From: DYCT01 sp051875715
GTDB taxonomy: Bacteria > Bacteroidota > Bacteroidia > Bacteroidales > Bacteroidaceae
Direction: 5' to 3'
Length of the DNA: 40,407 nucleotides
Assembly (NCBI GenBank): GCA_051875715.1
Contig: JBJEHD010000076.1
Location: 1 to 40,407 of the forward strand
Shown: positions 7,598 through 17,857 of the stretch, one piece after another
Position numbering within the stretch: position 1 is the first letter of the stretch
Layout of the letters: each line of letters opens with the position of its first letter
Program-made: the position numbers and the translations under genes
Notes under the pieces: generated by a model
Databases searched by the model: none
The model's input: the letters and a program-made list of their open reading frames with translations, nothing else
What the model was told of the DNA's origin: nothing

Positions 7598-7654
7598 GAG
7601 TATGCCCGAGGCCTCGGGAGCATACCCTCTCGAGCCCACGAGCATACCCTCTCG
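7598..7654. repeat. Palindrome and 15-bp direct repeats between TA module and tRNAs
   Basis: A 14-bp perfect palindrome CCCGAGGCCTCGGG (7605-7618) is flanked by GTATG on the left and CATAC on the right, extending the stem with a small bulge. A 15-mer GAGCATACCCTCTCG occurs twice, at 7618-7632 and 7640-7654 (22-bp period). No gene is seen in 7510-7715. The role is unknown; a terminator or relic of an integration site are possibilities. Confidence 0.5.
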
Positions 7655-7714
7655 GGACACGTCCCCTACGGGCCGATGCCGACGCCGCCCAGAATGTGAC
7701 GGCCGGGGGACATA

Positions 7715-7747
7715 CAAAAAGGGGCTTGCATTGCTGCAAACCCCTTT
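7715..7747 (-). terminator. Terminator of the tRNA-Asn transcription unit
   Basis: On the minus strand AAAGGGG-T-TTGCA, loop GCAA, TGCAA-G-CCCCTTT, followed by a T run (7720 to 7716). It lies directly after the 3' end of the second tRNA, as expected for a Rho-independent terminator. Confidence 0.75.
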
Positions 7748-7751
7748 GTTG

Positions 7752-7825
7752 CTCTCCCTCTTGGACTTGAACCAAGGACCCTCTGATTAACAGTCAGATG
7801 CTCTAACCGACTGAGCTAAGGAAGA
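7752..7825 (-). tRNA. tRNA-Asn (GTT)
   Basis: 74 bases on the minus strand. The acceptor arms TCTTCCT/AGGGAGA pair with one G-T wobble, the D arm is GCTC/GAGC, the anticodon arm TCTGA-CTGTTAA-TCAGA gives anticodon GTT, and the T arm is CTTGG-TTCAAGT-CCAAG. The CCA end is not encoded. It is identical to the copy at 7848-7921 and 22 bases downstream of it. Confidence 0.95.
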
Positions 7826-7847
7826 ATGTGCATTCGAGCCTTTCGTG

Positions 7848-7921
7848 CTCTCCCTCTTGGACTTGAACCAAGGACCCTCTGATTAACAGTCAGATGCTCT
7901 AACCGACTGAGCTAAGGAAGA
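7848..7921 (-). tRNA. tRNA-Asn (GTT), second identical copy
   Basis: Same 74-base sequence and cloverleaf as the copy at 7752-7825, with anticodon GTT and no encoded CCA. The two form a tandem pair transcribed leftward. Confidence 0.95.
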
Positions 7922-7975
7922 ATGTGATTTTCTCAAATGCGATGCAAAAGTAATAGGATATTTTGAAATATGCAA

Positions 7976-7983
7976 TATCTTTG
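7976..7983 (+). promoter_or_regulatory. -7 box of the PfkB kinase gene
   Basis: TATCTTTG ten bases before the ATG at 7994; no good -33 box at the expected distance. A very short leader is implied. Confidence 0.45.
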
Positions 7984-7993
7984 CAAAAAATTT

Positions 7994-8986
<993 letters not shown>

Positions 8987-9052
8987 GGAGGCACGCCCAC
9001 CGAACCCCGCCCCAAAAAACCAGAAAGAAAACCCATCCATACGAACCACCTC

Positions 9053-10738
9053 ATGAAAAAACGCTTTCGCCCCACATACGTCCTGGCAGCCACGCTATGC
9101 CTGCTCGGCATCGGCCTGCTGGGCTTCGACCAGGACAGACACCATTTCGAAACGGCCAAAAACCTCAGCATCTTCAACGCCATCGTCAAGGAACTGGACC
9201 TGTTCTACGTGGACTCCATCGACCCGAACAACACCATCCGCGAGGGCATCGACGCCATGCTGGAGGAACTGGACCCCTACACGGTGTACTTCCCCGAAGA
9301 AGAGCAGGGCGACTTCAAGCAGATGGTGACGGGAAAATACGGCGGCATCGGGTCGCTCATCACCTTTTACAAACCCCGAAACCGGGTGGCCATCGCCGAG
9401 CCGTTCGAAGGAACGCCGGCCAGCCAGGCAGGTCTGAAGGCTGGCGACATCATCCTGGAGATTGACGGAAAGGACATGGCAGGCAAACGACAAGACGAGG
9501 TGAGCGAGATGCTGCGGGGCGAAATCGGCACCAGTTTCCGGCTGAAGGTGGAACGACGCGGCGAGAAGAAGCCCCTGGAGTTCAAACTGACGCGGGCCTC
9601 CATCCAAATAAACCCGGTGCCCTACTACGGCATCGTCGGCGACAGCATCGGCTACATCGGCCTGACCAGCTTCACCGACAACTGCGCCCAGGAAGTGCGC
9701 AAGGCCTTCGTGCAACTGAAACGGCAGGGCATCAAGGCCCTCGTCCTGGACCTGCGAAACAACGGAGGAGGCATCCTGGACGAGGCGGTGGACATCGTCA
9801 ACCTGTTCGTGCCCCGGGGCAAGGAGGTCATCTCCACCCGAGGAAAGGTGAAACAATGGGACCGCACGTACCGCACGGGGAAGGAACCGCTCGACACCGA
9901 GATGCCCCTGGCCGTATTGGTCAACAGCGCATCGGCCTCGGCCTCGGAAATCGTGGCAGGTTCGCTGCAGGACATGGACCGGGCCGTCGTCATCGGCACA
10001 CGGACCTTCGGGAAAGGGCTGGTGCAGACCAGCCGCGACCTGCCCTACAACGGCAGCCTGAAGGTGACCACCTCGAAATACTACACGCCCAGCGGGCGAT
10101 GCATCCAGGCCATCGACTACGCCCACCGCAACGAAGACGGAAGCGTGGGCCGCATCCCCGACAGCCTGACCACCGTGTTCTACACGGCTGCCGGACGGCC
10201 GGTGCGCGACGGAGGGGGCATCCAGCCCGACAAAGAGGTGAAAGCGGAAAAGATGCCGAACATCCTCTACTACCTCAGCGTAGAGAACCAACTGTTTGAC
10301 TATGCCACCGACTACTGCCTGGCGCACCCCACCATCCCCCCGGTGGAACAGTTCGAAATCACCGAGGAAGATTACCGCGCCTTCAAAGAAAAAGTGAAGC
10401 AGAACGACTTCAAATACGACCAGCAGAGCGAGAAACTGCTGAAGAGCCTGAAAGAGATGGCCACCTTTGAGGGCTACATGGACGACGCGGCCGCAGAATT
10501 CCAAGCACTGGAGAAGAAACTGAACCACAACCTCGACCGCGACCTGGACCACTTTGCCAAGGACATCAAACGCCTCCTGGCCGACGAAATCGTGAAGCGC
10601 TACTACTTCCAGCGCGGGGCCATCCAGGAACAACTCAAGACGGACGAAGGGGTGGCCGAGGCCATCCGCATCCTGCAAACCCCGGCCGACTACCGCCACA
10701 TCCTGGCCGCCCCCGAAGCGGCTAACGCTCCGAAGTAG
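9053..10738 (+). CDS. S41 family C-terminal processing peptidase
   Basis: 561 residues. An N-terminal signal/anchor (MKKRFRPTYVLAATLCLLGI) targets it to the periplasm. A PDZ domain (about residues 90-180, with GTPASQAGLKAGDIILEIDG) precedes the S41 protease fold. The catalytic Ser is probably S296 in NSASASASEIVAG, 25 residues before the Lys K321 in RTFGKGLVQ, the Ser-Lys spacing of CtpA/Prc peptidases. The C-terminal 150 residues are helical and charged. Such enzymes trim or degrade envelope proteins from their C-termini. The 3' end overlaps that of the convergent U32 gene by 17 bases. A second S41 peptidase sits at 20237-21829. Confidence 0.93.
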   Translation: MKKRFRPTYVLAATLCLLGIGLLGFDQDRHHFETAKNLSIFNAIVKELDLFYVDSIDPNNTIREGIDAMLEELDPYTVYFPEEEQGDFKQMVTGKYGGIGSLITFYKPRNRVAIAEPFEGTPASQAGLKAGDIILEIDGKDMAGKRQDEVSEMLRGEIGTSFRLKVERRGEKKPLEFKLTRASIQINPVPYYGIVGDSIGYIGLTSFTDNCAQEVRKAFVQLKRQGIKALVLDLRNNGGGILDEAVDIVNLFVPRGKEVISTRGKVKQWDRTYRTGKEPLDTEMPLAVLVNSASASASEIVAGSLQDMDRAVVIGTRTFGKGLVQTSRDLPYNGSLKVTTSKYYTPSGRCIQAIDYAHRNEDGSVGRIPDSLTTVFYTAAGRPVRDGGGIQPDKEVKAEKMPNILYYLSVENQLFDYATDYCLAHPTIPPVEQFEITEEDYRAFKEKVKQNDFKYDQQSEKLLKSLKEMATFEGYMDDAAAEFQALEKKLNHNLDRDLDHFAKDIKRLLADEIVKRYYFQRGAIQEQLKTDEGVAEAIRILQTPADYRHILAAPEAANAPK

Positions 10739-12005
10739 CCGGAGCGGACGCAGGCTGCAACCGCTCGGGAGCCACCAGGCGGTAGAGCCTGTCGCTGGGG
10801 CGGATTTTCTCGGGTACGCGGAAGGACACATGCTCGCCCTTCTTCACCACCTCGACAGGCTGAAGGTCCACCCGGGCCTCGTCGAGCGTGAGGTAGACGG
10901 CCCCCGTGGTGGGGCCGGTGATGAGCAGGCGGTCGCCCACATGGATTTCCGACGCCTCGATGACAAACTCGGCTACGCCGAGACGGGAGAAATAGCGGAC
11001 ACCTTTGCCGGCATAGACCTTGCGTTCGGTCGCCTCCGAACCGTAGTGGCGGCTCCATTCGCCCAGCCGCTGGCCCAGGTAGTAGCCGTTCCAAAATCCC
11101 CGGTTGAAGACGGTGCGCAGACGCTCGTCCCACACGGCCACCTTGTCCGGACCGAACGTGCCGTCGAGGCACGAGCGGATGGCCTCCTTGTAGCACTCCA
11201 CCACCGTACGCACATACTCCGGTCCACGGGCCCGTCCCTCAATCTTGAACACACGCACACCGGCCTCGATCATCTCGTCCATGAAATGGATGGTTTTCAG
11301 GTCCTTGGGCGACATGATGTACTGGTTCTCGATGTCCAGTGCGATGTCGCTCTCGCGGTCCTTCACCGTGTAGGCCCGTCGGCACACCTGCATGCAGGCA
11401 CCGCGGTTGGCCGAAGCGTTCAGTTCGTGGAGGCTGAGGTAGCACTTGCCGGACACGGCCATACACAAGGCCCCGTGGCAGAACATCTCGATGCGGACAG
11501 GCCGCCCGCCGGGGCCGCAGATGTGCTCGTCGCGTATCTGGCGATGGATTTCGGCCACCTGCGTCAGGTTGAGTTCGCGCGCCAGCACCACCACATCGGC
11601 AAACTGGGCATAAAACTTCAGGGCGGCGGCGTTGGAGATGTTGAGTTGCGTGGACAGATGGACCTCCTGGCCCACCTCACGGCAATAGGCCATGACGGCC
11701 ACATCGGCCGCGATGACCGCCGAGATGCCGGCCTGACGGGCCGCATCGACGATGGTCCGCATCAGGGGGATGTCCTCGTCGTAGATGATGGTGTTGACGG
11801 TCAGGTAACTTTTCAAGCCGTGTTCCCGGCAGATGGCGGCAATCTCTTTCAGGTCGCCTATCGTGAACGTACTGGCCGAGCGGGCACGCATGTTCAGACT
11901 CTCTATGCCAAAATAAATGGAGTCGGCACCGGCCTGGATGGCCGCGGCCAACGACTCGCGCGAGCCCACCGGGGCCATGATTTCGAAATCCTTGCTATCG
12001 TACAT
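10722..12005 (-). CDS. U32 peptidase-family protein (RNA hydroxylation type)
   Basis: 427 residues from the ATG at 12005 (MYDSKDFEIMAPVGSRESLA). The U32 signature is present: EMFCHGALCMAVSGKCYLS, then NRGACMQVCRRAY. This supplies four cysteines that in characterised relatives (TrhP/YegQ, RlhA) hold an Fe-S cluster. Those relatives hydroxylate tRNA U34 or 23S rRNA C2501, so despite the name it is more likely an RNA modification enzyme than a protease; which RNA is not visible. It is divergent from dusB, a tRNA dihydrouridine synthase, with 88 bases and two facing -7 boxes between them. Its stop overlaps the end of the S41 gene. Confidence 0.88.
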   Translation of the reverse strand: MYDSKDFEIMAPVGSRESLAAAIQAGADSIYFGIESLNMRARSASTFTIGDLKEIAAICREHGLKSYLTVNTIIYDEDIPLMRTIVDAARQAGISAVIAADVAVMAYCREVGQEVHLSTQLNISNAAALKFYAQFADVVVLARELNLTQVAEIHRQIRDEHICGPGGRPVRIEMFCHGALCMAVSGKCYLSLHELNASANRGACMQVCRRAYTVKDRESDIALDIENQYIMSPKDLKTIHFMDEMIEAGVRVFKIEGRARGPEYVRTVVECYKEAIRSCLDGTFGPDKVAVWDERLRTVFNRGFWNGYYLGQRLGEWSRHYGSEATERKVYAGKGVRYFSRLGVAEFVIEASEIHVGDRLLITGPTTGAVYLTLDEARVDLQPVEVVKKGEHVSFRVPEKIRPSDRLYRLVAPERLQPASAPATSER

Positions 12006-12043
12006 ACCTTGCAGTGAATGAAAAAATACAATCGTTGAGGGGG

Positions 12044-12051
12044 CAAAGGTA
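12044..12051 (-). promoter_or_regulatory. -7 box of the U32 gene
   Basis: TACCTTTG on the minus strand, 38 bases upstream of the ATG at 12005. No clear -33 box. It faces away from the dusB -7 box 12 bp off. Confidence 0.5.
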
Positions 12052-12063
12052 CGTTTTTTTGCG

Positions 12064-12071
12064 TACTTTTG
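12064..12071 (+). promoter_or_regulatory. -7 box of dusB
   Basis: TACTTTTG on the plus strand, 22 bases before the dusB ATG. No clear -33 box. The polymerase footprint would overlap the divergent U32 promoter. Confidence 0.5.
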
Positions 12072-12093
12072 CAGCCTAACCACTGACAGAATC

Positions 12094-13080
12094 ATGAAGA
12101 TAGGCAATATCGACCTGGGCGAACGCCCCGTCATGCTGGCCCCGATGGAGGACGTGACCGACCCCGCCTTCCGGCTCATGTGCAAGCGGTTCGGAGCCGA
12201 CATGGTGTACACGGAGTTCGTGTCCAGCGACGCCCTCGTCCGGCTGGTGAACAAGACCACGCAGAAGCTCCGCATCTCCGACGAAGAACGCCCCGTGGCC
12301 ATCCAGATATACGGGAAAGACCCTGAAGCCATGGCCGAAGCCGCCCGCATCGCCGAGGAGGCCGGGCCGGACATCCTGGACATCAACTTCGGCTGCCCCG
12401 TCAAGAAGGTGGCCGGCAAGGGAGCGGGAGCGGGACTGCTGAAAGACGTGCCCCGCATGCTGGAAATCACCCGCGCCGTGGTGGAAGCGGTGCGCATCCC
12501 CGTGACGGTGAAGACCCGCCTGGGATGGGACGCCGACCACCGCATCATCGTCGACCTGGCCGAACAACTGCAAGACTGCGGCATCGCCGCCCTGGCCATA
12601 CACGGACGCACCCGGGCGCAGATGTACACCGGCGAGGCCGACTGGACCCTCATCGGCGAGGTGAAGAACAACCCGCGCATGCACATCCCCATCATCGGGA
12701 ACGGCGACGTCACCACGCCCGAACGGGCCAAGGAATGTTTCGACCGCTACGGGGTGGACGCCGTCATGATCGGACGCGGCAGCATCGGACAGCCCTGGCT
12801 GTTTCGCGAGGTGAAACACTTCCTCGCCACCGGGCAGGAACCGGAGCCTTTCTCCTTCGAATGGAAACTGAACGTACTGCGCGAGGAGGTGCTGGACAGC
12901 GTGGCCCGGCTGGACGAACGCCGGGGCATCCTGCACATCCGCCGCCACCTGGCCGCCACACCGCTGTTCAAGGGCATCCCGAACTTCCGCGACACCCGCA
13001 TCGCCATGCTCCGCACGGAATCGGTCAGCGAACTGTTCGGCATCTTCGACGACATCCTCCACCGCATCCAACCGGACTAA
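12094..13080 (+). CDS. dusB: tRNA-dihydrouridine synthase DusB
   Basis: 328 residues, full length. A flavin-dependent enzyme that reduces uridine in the tRNA D-loop. Dus features are clear: N-terminal VMLAPMEDVTDPAFRLMCKR (FMN-binding barrel start), ILDINFGCPVKKVAGKGAG with the catalytic Cys C101, LAIHGRTRAQMYTGEADW, and the FMN phosphate site IPIIGNGDVTT and AVMIGRGSIGQPW. The subfamily call (DusB rather than A/C) rests on the MEDVTDPAFR opening and the helical C-terminal domain. It is divergent from the U32 gene and followed after 22 bases by a methyltransferase gene, probably co-transcribed. Confidence 0.93.
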   Translation: MKIGNIDLGERPVMLAPMEDVTDPAFRLMCKRFGADMVYTEFVSSDALVRLVNKTTQKLRISDEERPVAIQIYGKDPEAMAEAARIAEEAGPDILDINFGCPVKKVAGKGAGAGLLKDVPRMLEITRAVVEAVRIPVTVKTRLGWDADHRIIVDLAEQLQDCGIAALAIHGRTRAQMYTGEADWTLIGEVKNNPRMHIPIIGNGDVTTPERAKECFDRYGVDAVMIGRGSIGQPWLFREVKHFLATGQEPEPFSFEWKLNVLREEVLDSVARLDERRGILHIRRHLAATPLFKGIPNFRDTRIAMLRTESVSELFGIFDDILHRIQPD

Positions 13081-13102
13081 CCAACCCCACACATACGCTC
13101 CT

Positions 13103-13819
13103 ATGCTGCTCTCTCCCGACAAAGACCCCATGGGCCGGGCCATCCTGGACCGTGCCACCACCGGACAGGCCGGACGCCTGCGCGTGTTTTCCTCCCAATT
13201 CGAAGAAGACGAACTGCCCGTCAGCCAACTGTTTCGCACCTACAACGAGATGCCCGCCCTCGAACAAAGGGCGCTGCAGGAGGCGAAAGGGCGGATTCTG
13301 GACGTAGGCGCCGGAAGCGGCTGCCACGCGCTGGCCCTGCAGGACATGGGCAAGGAGGTCTGCGCCATCGACATCTCGACACTGGCCGTAGAGGCCATGC
13401 GCCTGCGAGGAGTGGCCGACGCACGCGCCATGGACTTCTTCGACGAGACGCCGATGCGCCCGTTCGACACCCTGCTGATGCTCATGAACGGCTCGGGCAT
13501 CGTCGGCCGGCTGGACCGCATGCCGGCCTTCTTCCGCCAAGTGCGACGCCTGATGGCACCGGGCGGCTCGCTCCTGATGGACAGCAGCGACCTGCGCTAC
13601 CTCTACGAGAACGAAGACGGAAGCCCCGACATCGACCTGGCCGCCGACTACTACGGCGAGGTGGACTTCCGGATGCAATATAAAAAGGTAAAGGGAGATA
13701 CGTTCGACTGGCTCTACGTGGACTTCGGCACCCTGGCCCACCACGCGGCCGAAGCCGGTTTCCGGGCCGAACTGCTGCAGACGGGCGAACACTACGACTA
13801 CCTGGCCCGCCTGTACTGA
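13103..13819 (+). CDS. Class I SAM-dependent methyltransferase
   Basis: 238 residues. The glycine-rich SAM site (motif I) is ILDVGAGSGCHALALQ near residue 64, with the acidic residue of the next strand in EVCAIDIS. LLMLMNGSGIVGRLDRMPAF fits the motif IV/V region and VRRLMAPGGSLLMDSSD is the usual post-motif strand. The C-terminal part (YKKVKGDTFDWLYVDFGTLA) would form the substrate side. The substrate is unknown. It follows dusB by 22 bases, which hints at RNA modification, but small-molecule methylation is equally possible. Its stop is seven bases from the stop of the convergent PNGase gene. Confidence 0.88.
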   Translation: MLLSPDKDPMGRAILDRATTGQAGRLRVFSSQFEEDELPVSQLFRTYNEMPALEQRALQEAKGRILDVGAGSGCHALALQDMGKEVCAIDISTLAVEAMRLRGVADARAMDFFDETPMRPFDTLLMLMNGSGIVGRLDRMPAFFRQVRRLMAPGGSLLMDSSDLRYLYENEDGSPDIDLAADYYGEVDFRMQYKKVKGDTFDWLYVDFGTLAHHAAEAGFRAELLQTGEHYDYLARLY

Positions 13820-13826
13820 CCCCGCC

Positions 13827-15221
13827 CTACGAAAGGACGACTTTCCGGGTCAGGACCAGTCCGTCGGCCAACTCGACATTGGCCAGGTAAAGGCCGGCAG
13901 GAAAGGCCGACACGTCCACCGGGCGGCCGTCCGCCGACCGGTAGAAACAACGCCCCTGCACATCGTAGACCTCGAGGGCCAGGACAGGCTCCGCCGACTC
14001 CACCGTCAGCCACCCATCTTCTACACACACCTGCCACGCCGGCCCTTCCGCCTCGACGGACGGCGCCCCGACGGACGCAGGCAGCGTCCCCTCGGTCAGT
14101 CCCTGAAAGAAGATGGACACGGGGATGAAGCCCTGCTTCCCCACAAACTCCGCGTCGGGCACCGAGATGCGCACCCGATGCACGCCGGCCTTGACCGCCC
14201 CCAGGCGGATGATGCGGTTGTCGATGACATCGCCCGGGCACCAGTTGCTGAACGACTGCCACTCGGCGTCGCTCATTTTGAAATAGCCGTAGATGCCATT
14301 GGACTGCGTGTTGTAGCGCCGGAAGGGTTCGCAACTGGTACGCCCCGGCTTGTAGGTCAGTGCCAGTTCGTCATCAACGTAGACAAAGTGCCACCGGCGG
14401 TTGTACTCCTCGCCCCCGTCGTTGGCCCCGTGGTTCGACGTGACCAGCACCAACTGGGCGTCCGCCACATCGACGGGCACTTCGAACGTGTAGGTCTTGA
14501 CCGTCTTGCCGATGGTGTCGGTACAGTTCGCATGGTAGTTGTTCAGGTTCGTCCCGCCCATGTATTCCGGCATCTTCATCACGATGGGGACGAGCACGTT
14601 GCAGTCCGTATCCGGTATGGAAGGCGTGGTGGTGACCATCTCGAGCGAGCCGAGGAACACGTCGCTGCGGCCCGCGCAGCCGGCCACCTGCTGGTTGGCC
14701 GCATAGGGCACGCCGAACAGTTCGAACTCCACCCAGAAGTTGTATTTCGCACGCAAGGCCTTGTCGTGGAAGATATGGCTCAGGTAGTCCACCTCGTAGG
14801 TGTAGGGAACGACGTCGGGCTGCCGGTTCTTGTTCATGAAGGGGGTGATGAAGCGTCCCAACTCGATGCGCGTGTCGGTGTGGAGCAGGGCATCGTATTC
14901 CACGCTGTCTTTCGGAATCAGGGCCAGGTTGATATTGCCGATGCGGTCGTAGTTGTCGCAGCAGGCCTTCACCCACACGTTCATCCGGATGTGTTCGCCA
15001 AAGGCGTCCAGTTGCTCGTCGGTCAGTTTCTTGCTGTATAGATAGGTATAGTTGCGCAAGATGCTGTCCTGATCGAACAAGTCCTTGTCCGGGTTGTTTC
15101 GCACCTGGTAGCCGTCGTAGAACGCCACCTCGTCATACAAACGCATCCGCAGCGTATCGGCCGGCTGGCTCCACGCTGACGCACAAATGGCCGCAAGGCC
15201 AACAAAAAGTTTCCATTTCAT
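13827..15221 (-). CDS. Peptide-N-glycosidase F-like amidase with T9SS sorting domain
   Basis: 464 residues from the ATG at 15221 (MKWKLFVGLAAICASAWSQ, a clean signal peptide; the ATG at 15230 is an alternative). The body aligns by eye with Elizabethkingia PNGase F, which cleaves the GlcNAc-Asn bond and frees whole N-glycans. YDRIGNINLAL matches the region of Asp60, RIELGRFITPF the following strand, FWVEFEL the region of Glu118, and GGEEYNRRWHF the region of Glu206. This makes D92, E165 and E271/E272 the likely catalytic acids. SNWCPGDVIDNRI is also shared. The last 70 residues (EVYDVQGRCFYRS, ending FPAGLYLANV and TRKVVLS) are a T9SS type A sorting domain, so the enzyme is probably exported to the surface or medium. 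With GH92 and GH125 nearby it suits N-glycan harvesting. Confidence 0.85.
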   Translation of the reverse strand: MKWKLFVGLAAICASAWSQPADTLRMRLYDEVAFYDGYQVRNNPDKDLFDQDSILRNYTYLYSKKLTDEQLDAFGEHIRMNVWVKACCDNYDRIGNINLALIPKDSVEYDALLHTDTRIELGRFITPFMNKNRQPDVVPYTYEVDYLSHIFHDKALRAKYNFWVEFELFGVPYAANQQVAGCAGRSDVFLGSLEMVTTTPSIPDTDCNVLVPIVMKMPEYMGGTNLNNYHANCTDTIGKTVKTYTFEVPVDVADAQLVLVTSNHGANDGGEEYNRRWHFVYVDDELALTYKPGRTSCEPFRRYNTQSNGIYGYFKMSDAEWQSFSNWCPGDVIDNRIIRLGAVKAGVHRVRISVPDAEFVGKQGFIPVSIFFQGLTEGTLPASVGAPSVEAEGPAWQVCVEDGWLTVESAEPVLALEVYDVQGRCFYRSADGRPVDVSAFPAGLYLANVELADGLVLTRKVVLS

Positions 15222-15266
15222 GCTCTGCATACTTCTTTTTGCACTGAATCTTTCCAAAAACGGGTG

Positions 15267-15298
15267 CAAAGATACAACTTTTCCCCATTACCGCCAAC
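15267..15298 (-). promoter_or_regulatory. Promoter of the PNGase F-like gene
   Basis: Minus strand GTTG (15298 to 15295), 20 bp and TATCTTTG (15274 to 15267). The leader would be roughly 40 bases to the ATG at 15221. Confidence 0.6.
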
Positions 15299-15363
15299 GC
15301 CACACATGCGTCCTGCGGATTCAGCCGTCACATATAGGGCTTCGCCAAAAGGAACAGGCTAAA

Positions 15364-15414
15364 AACACGCCGGGGGCTGCGTCAAGGTATTGCCCTTTTT
15401 GACACAGCCCCCGG
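15364..15414 (-). terminator. Terminator of typA
   Basis: Arms CCGGGGGCTGCGTCA (15370-15384) and TGACACAGCCCCCGG (15400-15414) pair over 15 positions with one mismatch. On the minus strand the hairpin is followed by GCGTGTTTTTAG, giving a U tract. It lies 31 bases after the typA stop. Confidence 0.75.
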
Positions 15415-15445
15415 AGAGGAGAAAGCAGGTTTTCCGCGCGATGCG

Positions 15446-17245
<1,800 letters not shown>

Positions 17246-17266
17246 ATAATACCTATAATTTGGGCG

Positions 17267-17274
17267 CAAAGTTA
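17267..17274 (-). promoter_or_regulatory. -7 box of typA
   Basis: TAACTTTG on the minus strand, 21 bases upstream of the ATG at 17245. No convincing -33 box. Confidence 0.45.
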
Positions 17275-17324
17275 CGGAAAAATCCGAAATGCCTCTTTGC
17301 TTTCGTATTTATTTCTGTTCAAGC

Positions 17325-17355
17325 CTTGCCAGTTAAAAGATTATATGTATCTTTG
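17325..17355 (+). promoter_or_regulatory. Promoter of rpsO
   Basis: CTTG (17325-17328), 19 bp and TATCTTTG (17348-17355), 42 bases before the rpsO ATG. Confidence 0.65.
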
Positions 17356-17397
17356 CACGCTCAAAAGTTTTATTTCATTATTTAATCAACAAAACCT

Positions 17398-17667
17398 ATG
17401 TATTTAGACGCTGCTAAAAAGCAAGAAATCTTTGGCAAGTACGGAAAGTCTAACACGGATACTGGTTCCTCCGAGTCCCAGATTGCCTTGTTTTCCTACC
17501 GTATTGCCCATTTGACCGAGCACCTGAAGGTCAATAGAAAGGATTATAGAACAGAAAGAGCCTTGACCATGCTGGTAGGTAAACGTCGCCGTTTGCTCAA
17601 CTACCTGAAAGAACACGATATCGAAAGATATCGTAACATCATCAAGGAATTGGGTCTGAGAAAGTAA
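17398..17667 (+). CDS. rpsO: 30S ribosomal protein S15
   Basis: 89 residues, the standard length. Recognised by YGKSNTDTGSSESQIALFSY, RIAHLTEHLKVNRKDYRTER and the C-terminal LVGKRRRLLNYLKEHDIERY. S15 binds the 16S rRNA central domain early in 30S assembly. The gene has its own promoter upstream and a strong terminator downstream, so it is a single-gene unit. The GC content is visibly lower than in its neighbours, as is common for highly expressed ribosomal genes with restricted codon use. Confidence 0.98.
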   Translation: MYLDAAKKQEIFGKYGKSNTDTGSSESQIALFSYRIAHLTEHLKVNRKDYRTERALTMLVGKRRRLLNYLKEHDIERYRNIIKELGLRK

Positions 17668-17703
17668 GCACTACTTGCTTCTCGACCATTCGGACGCATC
17701 TTT

Positions 17704-17747
17704 GGGGCTGCGCCAAAACCCGGAGTTTTGGTGCAGCCTCTTTTTTT
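17704..17747 (+). terminator. Rho-independent terminator of rpsO
   Basis: Arms GGCTGCGCCAAAA (17706-17718) and TTTTGGTGCAGCC (17726-17738), one wobble position, seven-base loop, then TCTTTTTTT. Confidence 0.9.
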
Positions 17748-17812
17748 GTGCAAGGTCATCCCTTCCGTACACGTTTTTACGCCCGCGAAACACCCATTCA
17801 AAGATTTTTCAC

Positions 17813-17820
17813 TACTTTTG
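17813..17820 (+). promoter_or_regulatory. -7 box of parE operon
   Basis: TACTTTTG, 37 bases before the parE ATG at 17858. The -33 region does not match the consensus. Confidence 0.45.
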
Positions 17821-17857
17821 TCGGAGCATAGCTGTAAAATCAATCAAGGTGAAGAAC

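Noticed and set aside
7513..7770. 85-codon frame after the antitoxin
   Set aside because: It runs through palindromic repeats, the terminator and into the tRNA; the translation is Pro/Arg-rich and looks non-coding.
7752..7921. Second tRNA of different identity
   Set aside because: Both copies have the same 74 bases and anticodon GTT; they are a duplication rather than two isoacceptors.
10722..12731. Longer form of the U32 protein (669 residues)
   Set aside because: The extra N-terminal part is antisense to dusB and lies upstream of the U32 -7 box; the family start is at MYDSKDF.
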